Shown here: positions 23,903 to 31,858 of the stretch, one piece after another
How positions within the stretch are numbered: the first letter of the stretch is position 1
How the letters are laid out: each line of letters begins with the position of its first letter
DNA from: Pseudooceanicola aestuarii
GTDB lineage: Bacteria > Pseudomonadota > Alphaproteobacteria > Rhodobacterales > Rhodobacteraceae
Direction of reading: 5' to 3'
NCBI RefSeq assembly: GCF_010614805.1
Contig: NZ_JAAFZC010000007.1
Coordinates: 1-60,342, forward strand
Length of the DNA stretch: 60,342 bases
Position numbers and translations under genes: made by a program
Notes under the pieces: generated by a model
Told to the model about the DNA's origin: nothing
The model's database searches: none
The model's input: the letters and a program-made list of their open reading frames with translations, nothing else

Positions 23903-24967
23903 ATGACGCAGGGTTCCGATGAGCGCGCCGCAGGACAATCCGCCCGGATAACCGCCGGAGCGGCGGACGATCCGCTGTGGCTTCACGCGGATGAGGCGCG
24001 GCGGCAGCGATGCTACCTGTCCCTGGTCGTCCCCTGGGCGCAGCTGGACCCGCAGGCCCGGGCCTGGGACGGCAGCGGCGGCACGGGGGCCTGGGCGCGC
24101 CTGATGGAAGAGGCCGGATTGCTGGTGACCACGGCGCCCCCCTCCGGCGAGGCCGCCGGCAGGTCGACCGGGGGGGAGGGCCTGACGGGCAGCCCGACGG
24201 ATGCCGTGACAGTTGGCGGGACAGGTGACGTGACAGCTGGCGGGGCCGGGCCGGGCGGTGATCCCGAGGCCGGGGCCGGCCTGGCGGTGATCAGTGATCT
24301 GGACCTGCTGGCGCGTGACCCGGCAGGGCGCGCGGCGGCGCGGATTGCCGGCTTTGCGGCGGCGTTGCGGCCCGGCGGGATCCTGCTGCTGGGCGGACCC
24401 AATCCCGAGGCGGCGGACGCGCCACCGCTGCGGCTGTCCCTGCGGGACGCGCAGGCGGCGCTGCGGGCGGCCGGGCTGGTCCGGCTGCGCCTGCTGCGGT
24501 GGGAGGGAGACCAGACCCTGGCCCACCGCCCCGTGACGCTGGGCGACGTGCTGCACGGGGTCAGCCCCCGGATCGCGCTGGTGGCCCAGGCGCCCGGCCC
24601 GGCGGCGGTCACGGAGGCGTTTCGCACCGCCTTTGCCGCCGATCCGGGGCCGGATCGGGCCGATCTGGCCCGGCGCTTCGATGCCCGGCTCACCGCCGGG
24701 TCCGACAATCTTGAGCAGCGGATCGGCACGGTGGAGGCCCGGTTGGCCCAGGTGGCGCATACAACCCGCCGCCGGGGCTTGCGCAAATGGTTGCACGCCC
24801 TGCGCATGCGGCGCCAGGCGCAGGCGCAACCGCCCGGCAGGGAGGCGGCGGCGGAGGCGACGTCCCTCCGCCCCGATCCCCTGCCCGATCCGGTCCCCCT
24901 GTCGCCCCCGGAACAGGCCTGGCGCGCCCGGCTTGGCGGGGCATCGGACAGGATCACACCGGGCTGA
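23903..24967 (+). CDS. Degenerate SAM-methyltransferase-like protein
   Basis: 354-aa protein, 13 bp after ugd with a GGGCGGGAG ribosome site. The middle resembles a class I methyltransferase whose SAM site has decayed: WDGSGGTGAWARLMEEAGL stands where D-x-G-x-G is expected. ALRPGGILLLGGPNPEA matches the usual post-beta-5 PGG...PNPE segment. A glycine/threonine-rich insert (about residues 75-125) separates the two. The C-terminal 120 residues are arginine/alanine-rich with a coiled-coil-like part (DNLEQRIGTVEARLAQVAH). Related methyltransferases occur in polysaccharide clusters as chain-capping enzymes. Activity is doubtful; a structural or regulatory role in the cluster is possible. Confidence 0.62.
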   Translation: MTQGSDERAAGQSARITAGAADDPLWLHADEARRQRCYLSLVVPWAQLDPQARAWDGSGGTGAWARLMEEAGLLVTTAPPSGEAAGRSTGGEGLTGSPTDAVTVGGTGDVTAGGAGPGGDPEAGAGLAVISDLDLLARDPAGRAAARIAGFAAALRPGGILLLGGPNPEAADAPPLRLSLRDAQAALRAAGLVRLRLLRWEGDQTLAHRPVTLGDVLHGVSPRIALVAQAPGPAAVTEAFRTAFAADPGPDRADLARRFDARLTAGSDNLEQRIGTVEARLAQVAHTTRRRGLRKWLHALRMRRQAQAQPPGREAAAEATSLRPDPLPDPVPLSPPEQAWRARLGGASDRITPG

Positions 24968-25297
24968 TCCGACGCACCGCCCGGCCCGAAGCGTCGGGCC
25001 AGCGGCAACGGGACCAGGGAGCGCCCCCACCCTGCGGCCGTTCCGACGGGTGGCGCGCGCGCACCGGGGCCGGGATGTTCCGCGGCAGATCGGGGGAGAC
25101 TGTGCCCGAGGCTGGCTGTGCACGGCGTGGGCGCATGTTCTCCGGGCCACCCCCCAGGCCCGCCGGATGCGGCCCGGCGGAACGGCTGCCCCCGCCCCGC
25201 CCGCCCCGGTGCGCCGGACCTGGCCGATGCCGCCGGCACGGACATCGCGACCTTTCCGGTGTGGATGGTGGGGGGCGCCGCCCGTCCCGCGCCGCCT
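24968..25297. other. Convergent intergenic region with hairpin
   Basis: 330 bp between the methyltransferase-like gene and the Slam-type gene, which converge. A perfect hairpin, GGCCCGA (24983-24989), loop AGCG, TCGGGCC (24994-25000), lies 16 nt after the stop at 24967. It has no T-run and may act as a weak or Rho-assisted terminator. The rest is very GC-rich with no gene. Confidence 0.5.
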
Positions 25298-26848
25298 TCA
25301 GAACCGGCGGGTCAGGCCCAGGGAGGCGCGGCGGTTGTCGAAACTGTAGATCGCGTTGGAGGAGCGTTGCCGTTCCGCCTGCACCTCCAGCACCGGGGCA
25401 AAGCCCGCCAATGTCCAGTCGCGATGGGTCAGGCGCAGGGTCAGGGTGCCGGTCCGGTCGCGGCGCCGGATGCCGAAAAAGGCGTCGGCCGCGTCGCGGT
25501 CCATCCGGGCGAAGTCCAGCTCCAGATCCGCCAGCAGCCCGCCGCGAAAGGCATATTGCCCGCCCAGGGTGATCCCGCCGCCCTGTCCGGCCTCCGATCC
25601 GGTGGCGCTGTCGCGATGTTCCAGCCGCAGCCCGGCGCGCAGTTGCAGGCGCGGCGTCACCACGCGGGTCAGACGCAGCGCCGCCAGGGAGCGGGTGAAA
25701 TCCCGCCCCGGCGCGCCGTCATGATGGATGCGATCCCGCAGCAGGGTCAGCGACAGGTCGCTGCGCCCGGCCGCGTCCAGCGCCCGGCCCCAGGTCAGGT
25801 AGCCCCCCGCCGACCGGGAATAGGGCGCGCCATCGATCCAGCGTCGGTCCAGCAGCAGCCCGCCGCCCAGCCGGTGGCGGCGATCGCCCAGGTGCAGCAG
25901 CCCCAGCTCGCCGCGCAGCCGCAGGTCGTCGGGGGCGCCGCCGTCATAGATCCGCGCATCCAGGTCCAACCCCAGGCGCAGGCGCAGATCCGGGGACAGC
26001 CGGGGCAGCGCGGTCACCCCCAGACCCAGGTCGAGGCCCTGCGCGGGGCGGGCCCGGGCGGCGGGGTTCAGGCGGAACGGCAAAGACCCCAGGGTCACCG
26101 TCTCGGCGGCGGTGCGGCGGGCGGCGTTGCTTTCGGGGGCCAGGGCGATGCGGAACCGCCCCTCCCAGGTGCGGGCGCGGTCGATACGGTCGATCCGCCG
26201 GTCGACCTCCTGTGCCAGCGCGGCGGGCAGGTCGGCACCGCGCGACAGGTCGAAATGATAGCGCGCGCGCGCCTCCTGCCCCGCGCGTTCCAACGCCGTG
26301 GCCAGTTCCAGCCGGTAGGTCGCATTGCCCGGCGCCAGGGAGACCAGACGCTCCAGCTGGGGCAGCGCGGCGCGGGGCCGGCCGGCCCGGACATGGGCCA
26401 CGGCCAGGGCCCAGAGGCGGCGCAGCTCCGTGGCGCGGTCGGACCTGGGGCCCAGGGCCTGAAGCGCGGCGATGGCGGTGGCGGGAGATCCGGCGTTGAT
26501 CTGCGCCTCCGCCCGGGCCAGCACCGCGGCGGCCTCCGCCCCCGTCTTCGTCTTCGTTTCGGGCCCGTGGCCGGGCGTGCCGCGCAATGCCGCCGGGGCC
26601 CGGCCCGCAGGCGCGGTGCCGGCGATGGTGGCCATGGTCGCGGCGGCCCCCGCTCCCGTTTCGGAGGCCCTGTCGATCATCGTGTCCTGCGCCCCCGCCG
26701 CCAGAAGCGGCAGGGGCAGCGCCAGCAGCAGCCAGGCGACTGCCGCCAACGCGGTTGCAGGACCCCGGACGGCGCTGCCTCCGACCGGGGTCCGCTGCAA
26801 GTGGGGTCGCGCGGGGCGGGCCGTGTCTCGCATGGCGCCCCGGCTCAT
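25298..26848 (-). CDS. Slam-type surface lipoprotein assembly modifier
   Basis: 516-aa outer-membrane protein. An N-terminal hydrophobic signal (about 32-52, ALAAVAWLLLALPLPLLAAG) follows a basic leader. TPR-like helices (about 100-200; LERLVSLAPGNATYRLELAT) come next. About 300 residues of amphipathic beta strands end in a terminal Phe (NRRASLGLTRRF), the usual barrel ending. This two-part layout fits the Slam/DUF560 family, which moves lipoproteins to the outside of the outer membrane. The gene directly upstream encodes a lipoprotein with a compact beta domain, the expected client. The start is uncertain (26848 or 26833). Co-transcribed from 27577. Confidence 0.84.
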   Translation of the reverse strand: MSRGAMRDTARPARPHLQRTPVGGSAVRGPATALAAVAWLLLALPLPLLAAGAQDTMIDRASETGAGAAATMATIAGTAPAGRAPAALRGTPGHGPETKTKTGAEAAAVLARAEAQINAGSPATAIAALQALGPRSDRATELRRLWALAVAHVRAGRPRAALPQLERLVSLAPGNATYRLELATALERAGQEARARYHFDLSRGADLPAALAQEVDRRIDRIDRARTWEGRFRIALAPESNAARRTAAETVTLGSLPFRLNPAARARPAQGLDLGLGVTALPRLSPDLRLRLGLDLDARIYDGGAPDDLRLRGELGLLHLGDRRHRLGGGLLLDRRWIDGAPYSRSAGGYLTWGRALDAAGRSDLSLTLLRDRIHHDGAPGRDFTRSLAALRLTRVVTPRLQLRAGLRLEHRDSATGSEAGQGGGITLGGQYAFRGGLLADLELDFARMDRDAADAFFGIRRRDRTGTLTLRLTHRDWTLAGFAPVLEVQAERQRSSNAIYSFDNRRASLGLTRRF

Positions 26849-26887
26849 GGTGTTCCGGTCATGACGGGCCTGTGATGGCGGGGGGCC

Positions 26888-27577
26888 TCACTTCGCCTCG
26901 AGGTAGAATTGCCCGGCCACGGACCCGTCGAAGATCCCCGGATTGGCCGATCCCTGTTCCTTGTAGCCGCCGGACACGGCGCCCACGGCGGCGGTGGCGC
27001 CGGAGCCCAGGAAATTGCCGCCCAGCAGCAGGGTGGTGTCGGCGGTGCGGCCATCCTCGGTCAGGGCGCCGGACATGGTCACGCTCATCGCGCCGGTCTG
27101 GGTCGCGGGCACGTTGACCCCGTTGAAGGTCATCGCCGGGTTGTCCGTGCGCAGGATGGTGCCGGGGATGGCGGCATCCACGGTCAGCGTGCCGTCGATA
27201 TCGCGGGTCTCGCCATCCTTCAGGCTGCCCCGGAAATTGGAGACGGTGCCGGTGAACGGGTTGGCCTGCTGGCCGTCTGTCCAGTCCACGTCGAGGTCGA
27301 TATCGGCCTCGACCTGGCCGACCACGGCGGTGGCATCGCTGACATCGGCCCTGAGCGCGCCGGAATAGCTGCCCTGCAAGGTGGTCGGCATGTCCGAGGT
27401 CGGCACGATCCCCGACACCCGGTCGAAGTTCTGCTGGAAGGTTCCGCCCCCCCCGCCGCCACCGGCCCCGCCACCTCCGCCGCCGCCGGAGCCGCCGGAG
27501 CCGCTGCCGAGACACCCTGCCAGGGCGGTTGTCGCCAGGAGGGCCGCGCCCAGTCGGGAAAGCTGTGAAATCTGCAT
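26888..27577 (-). CDS. Surface lipoprotein with TbpB-like beta domain, probable Slam client
   Basis: 229-aa lipoprotein. The signal peptide ends in lipobox LAGC (residues 19-22), followed by a flexible Gly/Ser tether of about 22 residues, mostly glycine. The rest is one small beta-barrel-like domain with repeated G-x-V-x-N-F and L-x-G-x-F patterns, including the end IFDGSVAGQFYLEAK. This resembles the handle-barrel of transferrin-binding-protein-B-like lipoproteins that Slam proteins export. The ATG at 27577 has AAGGGG upstream. It is followed after 39 bp by the Slam gene, and it diverges from the sensor kinase operon. Ligand unknown. Confidence 0.83.
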   Translation of the reverse strand: MQISQLSRLGAALLATTALAGCLGSGSGGSGGGGGGGAGGGGGGGTFQQNFDRVSGIVPTSDMPTTLQGSYSGALRADVSDATAVVGQVEADIDLDVDWTDGQQANPFTGTVSNFRGSLKDGETRDIDGTLTVDAAIPGTILRTDNPAMTFNGVNVPATQTGAMSVTMSGALTEDGRTADTTLLLGGNFLGSGATAAVGAVSGGYKEQGSANPGIFDGSVAGQFYLEAK

Positions 27578-27638
27578 GTCTTATCCCCTTGAAAGAATAT
27601 GCGAAGGGTATGGGGTGGCGCTGAAAACCTGTCTCCCC

Positions 27639-27654
27639 CCCGTTCAGGGGTAGG
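27639..27654 (+). promoter_or_regulatory. Operator C, diverged copy in the lipoprotein/kinase divergent promoter
   Basis: CCCGTTCAGGGGTAGG keeps the CCGTTC core and GGGTAGG half-site of operator B in the same orientation relative to the kinase gene, but with two extra bases between them. It is 87 nt before the kinase ATG (A and B are 99 and 83 nt before theirs). It also lies about 60 nt before the lipoprotein gene, so it could serve either direction. Confidence 0.42.
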
Positions 27655-27741
27655 CAGGAGGGGAAAAGACTCTCTAGTCTCTGGCAAGACGTGACGGTTC
27701 AGGCACACGGCGCCGGACAACATCATCAGGCAGCGGAGTTC

Positions 27742-30675
27742 ATGAGACAGGCCTATTCCCCCGTGCTGATCGCACTGTCCGCCCTGGGGCTGGGGCTGGG
27801 GGCGGCCGCGCTGGTGCTGTGGGCCGCGCTGGCGCAGCCCTGGCTGGGGCTGGAGCTGCGCGCCGAAGCGGCATCGGCCCCCGGCTTCCTGGTGCAATCG
27901 GTGGATCCCCGGGGACCGGCCGCCGGGCAGGTCCGGCCCGGGTCGCGCCTGATCGGCTTGCGATCCGCCGCAGCGCCCCCTCCGGATGCGGGAAGCGCAG
28001 CGCCCGGTGGGGCGGAGGGGGCCAGCGTGGAGCGGAGCCGCACGCAGGCGGACGCGCCGGAGGCACCGGGTCAGGGCACAGGGGGCGCCGATCGGTCCCG
28101 TGCCGGCCCTTCTGTTGCGGATCTGCCTGCTTCCGCCGCCAGTGCTTCCGCCGCAGGGAGGCCCTTTGCCGGTGCGCTGCACCCCAGCGACCTGATCGAC
28201 GAACCAGACACCCTGCCCACCCCCGACCTGCTGCGCCTGTTCCTGCGCCGCCAGGGCGGGCTGCATATGGCGTTGACGGGCGGGCCGGTGGTGCTGTCGC
28301 TGGCCGTGCCGGACTCGGGTCCGGGGTCAGGGTCGGAATCGGGGCCGGGAGACATCCCGGAGGAAAGTGCCGGGCCACGCAGGGCAGCCGCCCCGGCCCC
28401 GGACATGGAACCGGCCGCTGGCCCCGCCACGGTGACGGAGATCGTGCTGACCCCGGCCCCCTCCCGGCCGCTGTCCGACCTGCCCGGCGTATTCTGGGTG
28501 CAGATCGCCGTGGGGCTGGTGGCGGTGGTGGTGGGCGGCTGGGTGATGGCTTTGCGGCGCAGCGACCGGGCGGTGCAGATGTTCGTCCTGGCCGGGGTCG
28601 GGTTGATGCTGTCGGCCTATGCCGCGGCGCTTTACAGCACCCGCGAACTGGCGCTGCCGCAGGGGCTGTTCACCTTTGCCTCGCGGGTGAATTACACCGG
28701 CACGCTGCTGTTCGGCGTGGGCATGATCAACCTGTTCCTGATCTATCCCGCCCGGCTGGAGGGGATGCCCCCCGCCAAGGCCCCGGCCTGGCGGCGCGCG
28801 CTTGCCGGGGGCTGGCTGCGCGGGCTGGTGACGCTGTTGCTGGGGCTGAGCGTCCTGACGGTCTGGCTGGACTGGCCGGACGCGCTACTGAACCGGCAGA
28901 TCCCGGTGGCCTGGGCGATGCTGGTGCTGCTGGGCGCCGTGCTGGTGCAGGCCCATCGCAACCGCCGCAACCCCACGGCCAGCGCCATGCTGGGCTGGTT
29001 CGGCCTGTCGGTTCTGCTGGGCGCGGGCGGGTTCGGTCTGACCGTGACCCTGCCGGTGCTGATGGGCACCACGCCCCGGCTGTCGCAGGGCCATGCCTTC
29101 CTGTTCTTTCTGGTGATCTATGGCGGGCTGGCCATGGGCATCGCCCGCTACCGGCTGTTCGACCTGGCCGATTGGTCGTTCCGCATCCTGTTCTACCTGG
29201 GCGGGATGGTCCTGCTGCTGGCGCTGGACGCGGCGCTGATCTACGTGCTGGCACTGGACCGGGCGCCGGCGCTTGGCCTGGCGCTGGCGCTGGTGGGGGT
29301 GATCTACCTGCCGCTGCGCGACCTGCTGGGGCGCTGGTTGCAGAACGATCGCGGCCTCCCCCGCAAGGAGCTGTTCGCCCTGGTCGGCGATGTCACCCTG
29401 GCCAGCGGCGCGCCCGGGCGCGCACGGGCGCTGGAGGCCCTGCTGCACCGGTTGTTCGATCCCTTGCGCATCGACCAGGGCCCGCCCGCCACCGGCGCCG
29501 CGCGGCTGCTGGACGGGGGGGAGGTTCTGGACATCCCGATGCCCCAGGGCCTGCCCGCGATCCGCCTGCACTGGGCGCGGCAGGGGCGGGGGCTGTTCTC
29601 CCGCCGGGACGAGCGCCTGGCCCGCAGCGTGACCGAGATGCTGGACCGCGCCATCGCCCGCCAGCGCGACCATGACCGCGCCGTGGAGGAGGAACGCAGC
29701 CGCATCAACCGCGACATGCATGACAATATCGGCGTGCAGCTGCTGGGCGCGCTGCATTCCCATGATCCCGACCGCAAGGACAGCCTGATCCGCCAGACCC
29801 TGTCGGACCTGCGGCAGATCATTTCCAACCCGACGCGGGAGGACATGATCCTGGCCCAGCTGCTGGCCGATCTGCGCCGGGAGATCGGCGACCACCTGGA
29901 GGCGGCGGATATCGCGCTGGACTGGCGCGACCACGGCCTGTCCGCGCCCGAGGCGGCGCCGGTGCGGCTGCCGCCCGGCCTGGTCCAGACCCTGCGCGCG
30001 CTGCTGCGCGAGAGCGTCAGCAACATCCTGCGCCATTCCGGCGCCGGGCAGGTGATGATCACCCTGTGGCGGACCCCGGACAATTCCGCCGAGGATATCC
30101 CCGCCGGCGGCCTGCTGCGCGTCACGATCGCCGATGACGGGACCGGTGGGCGCCGGCAATGGAGCAGCACGGGCAATGGCCTGGTCAACCTGCGCTACCG
30201 GATCGAGGGCTGCGGCGGCACGCTTTCCGTCAGCCCCGACAGCAACGGCGCGCGGATCGACGTGGCGCTGCCCCTGCCCGGCCCCGCCCCGGAGCCCGGC
30301 AGCGCCGTCCCGGACCGGGATGAACCTGCGGCCCCCTCCGTGCGACCCGCCGCCGTCCCGGACCGGGGCACCGGTGCCATTGCGCCCGCGCCGGTCGCCG
30401 GCGGGGCGGAGGACCGGGAGGGGAGCCCGAACAAGGACGGGGGCGGGGGCAATGACAGCACCGGTGCCAGCGCAGATCATAGCGCCAGTGAGGGGGCCAG
30501 CCCTGCCGTCAACGACACGGGGGCCGGCATGGCCTCCGACCTGCCCCCCGTGCCCAGCCCCCCCGTGCCCAGGCCGCCCGTGCCCAGGCCCCCTGCCGAG
30601 CCCTCCCCTGCCGGTGCGGCGCCTGCTGTCACCGGCTCTCATCCCGGCCCCGCGGGCAGAAAGGCGACCGCCTGA
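27742..30675 (+). CDS. NarL-type membrane sensor histidine kinase
   Basis: 977-aa membrane kinase. TM1 (about 5-30) is followed by a PDZ-like segment (PGFLVQSVDPRGPAAGQVRP) and a disordered A/P/G region. About eight or nine more membrane helices fill residues 250-540. HisKA_3 has its phospho-acceptor His in EERSRINRDMHDNIGVQLLG, followed by an HATPase domain (LRESVSNILRHS; ADDGTGG; GNGLVNLRYRIEGCGG). A proline-rich disordered tail of about 130 residues includes PVPRPPVPRPP. ATG 27742 was chosen over the GTG at 27691 because GGAG lies just upstream. The stop overlaps the regulator start (TGATG). It lies divergent from the Slam client lipoprotein. Confidence 0.9.
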   Translation: MRQAYSPVLIALSALGLGLGAAALVLWAALAQPWLGLELRAEAASAPGFLVQSVDPRGPAAGQVRPGSRLIGLRSAAAPPPDAGSAAPGGAEGASVERSRTQADAPEAPGQGTGGADRSRAGPSVADLPASAASASAAGRPFAGALHPSDLIDEPDTLPTPDLLRLFLRRQGGLHMALTGGPVVLSLAVPDSGPGSGSESGPGDIPEESAGPRRAAAPAPDMEPAAGPATVTEIVLTPAPSRPLSDLPGVFWVQIAVGLVAVVVGGWVMALRRSDRAVQMFVLAGVGLMLSAYAAALYSTRELALPQGLFTFASRVNYTGTLLFGVGMINLFLIYPARLEGMPPAKAPAWRRALAGGWLRGLVTLLLGLSVLTVWLDWPDALLNRQIPVAWAMLVLLGAVLVQAHRNRRNPTASAMLGWFGLSVLLGAGGFGLTVTLPVLMGTTPRLSQGHAFLFFLVIYGGLAMGIARYRLFDLADWSFRILFYLGGMVLLLALDAALIYVLALDRAPALGLALALVGVIYLPLRDLLGRWLQNDRGLPRKELFALVGDVTLASGAPGRARALEALLHRLFDPLRIDQGPPATGAARLLDGGEVLDIPMPQGLPAIRLHWARQGRGLFSRRDERLARSVTEMLDRAIARQRDHDRAVEEERSRINRDMHDNIGVQLLGALHSHDPDRKDSLIRQTLSDLRQIISNPTREDMILAQLLADLRREIGDHLEAADIALDWRDHGLSAPEAAPVRLPPGLVQTLRALLRESVSNILRHSGAGQVMITLWRTPDNSAEDIPAGGLLRVTIADDGTGGRRQWSSTGNGLVNLRYRIEGCGGTLSVSPDSNGARIDVALPLPGPAPEPGSAVPDRDEPAAPSVRPAAVPDRGTGAIAPAPVAGGAEDREGSPNKDGGGGNDSTGASADHSASEGASPAVNDTGAGMASDLPPVPSPPVPRPPVPRPPAEPSPAGAAPAVTGSHPGPAGRKATA

Positions 30676-31415
30676 TGCGCATCCTGATCGTCGAGGACAT
30701 CGCCGAGACCCGCCGCTGGCTGGTCGATATCGTGGCCGAGGCCTTTACCGACACGCAGGTCACCACCGCCGGCACCCTGCGCGCCGCCCGTGCCCTGCTG
30801 GACCAGCCCTTCGACCTGGCGCTGATCGACCTGGGGCTGCCGGACGGCTCGGGGCTGGACCTGCTGCGCGCCATCCATGCCAGGCCCGCCCCGCGGGACA
30901 GCCTTGCCCCGGGCGGGGTTGCCCCCGGCGGCCCCGCCCCGGCCAGCCCGCACCCGATCTGTATCGTGACCACCGTGATGGGCGATGATGCCAGCGTGGT
31001 AGGGGCACTGTCGGCGGGGGCCGACGGCTACCTGCTGAAGGAAAACCCGGCCAGCATCCTGGTGCACCAGCTGCGCCAGATCCACATGGGGGTGCCGGCG
31101 CTGTCGCCCTCCATCGCGCGGCGGATCATGACGCATTTCAGCTTTACCGGTCCCAGCAGCCCGCCCGAACACGGGCTGACCGAGCGCGAGACCGAGGTGC
31201 TGGCCCTGATCGCGCGCGGGATGCGCAATTCCGAGGTCGGCCGCGCCCTGGGTCTGGCCGACACCACGGTGGCCAGCTACATCAAGTCGGTCTACCGCAA
31301 GCTGGGCATCTCCTCCCGTGCCGAGGCGGCCTGGCATGCCACCCGGATGGGGCTGAACCACGGCGGGGGTCTTCCCCCGGCCGGCAAGGACGCGGCGAAA
31401 TCCTCCGGCCGATAG
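30675..31415 (+). CDS. NarL-family response regulator
   Basis: 246-aa cognate regulator of the preceding kinase, translationally coupled through a one-base overlap. The receiver has acidic residues in LIVEDIAE, the acceptor Asp in LALIDLGLPDGSG (about residue 54) and Lys in YLLKENPAS. An unusual Pro/Gly/Ala insert (about 73-93) sits inside the receiver. The HTH is LTERETEVLALIARGMRNSE followed by DTTVASYIKSVYRKLGI. It probably controls the shared divergent promoter and other plasmid surface genes. Together with the 18678-19292 regulator it is a candidate binder of operators A-C. Confidence 0.92.
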   Translation: MRILIVEDIAETRRWLVDIVAEAFTDTQVTTAGTLRAARALLDQPFDLALIDLGLPDGSGLDLLRAIHARPAPRDSLAPGGVAPGGPAPASPHPICIVTTVMGDDASVVGALSAGADGYLLKENPASILVHQLRQIHMGVPALSPSIARRIMTHFSFTGPSSPPEHGLTERETEVLALIARGMRNSEVGRALGLADTTVASYIKSVYRKLGISSRAEAAWHATRMGLNHGGGLPPAGKDAAKSSGR

Positions 31416-31858
31416 CGCCCGCCCCGCCCCGCCCCGCACGCGGGGCCGCTCCGGGGCCGTCAGGCGCCTCTTGCCCCGTCCCGTGCGCAAGAGGCCGGGC
31501 CGCGCGTTGCTTCCCGCCATGAAGGCCCCCAGCAATGTGCGGCCTCCTCCCTTCTCTCCCGCACGCGGGGGGCGCGGGAGAGAAGGGAGGAGGGTGTCAC
31601 GGTATCAAGACGACCACTCGGGTGCAGGCTGCGGCCCGTCCCATTCCGCCCCGCCCCGAGAGGTGTCGCGCGCGAGGGCCGGGCGGGCAACGGCGGCCCC
31701 CCGTCTGGCGGGGGCGGCGCCCGATGGCGGTGCTGCCCGGGCGGGCCTCTCAGGCCGGACGCGGGCCAGCGCTCCACCACGATGCCCACCCCGGCCATGC
31801 GCCATCTCAGGCCGCGCGCGGGGGGCGGTTTTCGGCGCCGGGATGGCGCGGGGGCGCG
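31416..31858. other. Convergent intergenic region containing a long perfect hairpin
   Basis: 443 bp between the response regulator and the lyase gene, which converge. The 20-bp stem at 31543-31593 is the main structure; a second region (31437-31470) is rich in GGGGCCG-type short pairs. No gene is seen: open frames here are antisense or low complexity. Confidence 0.5.
31543..31593. repeat. Perfect 20-bp inverted repeat (hairpin)
   Basis: Left arm 31543-31562 (starts CCTCCTCCC) and right arm 31574-31593 (ends GGGAGGAGG) are exact complements around an 11-nt loop. The arms are pyrimidine on one side and purine on the other except for the last few bases. It has no T-run. It may end or insulate transcription between the convergent operons. 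Confidence 0.75.

Noticed and set aside
27691..27741. GTG start for the kinase 51 bp upstream
   Set aside because: No ribosome site precedes it and the added residues are not membrane-like; the ATG at 27742 directly precedes the first membrane helix.
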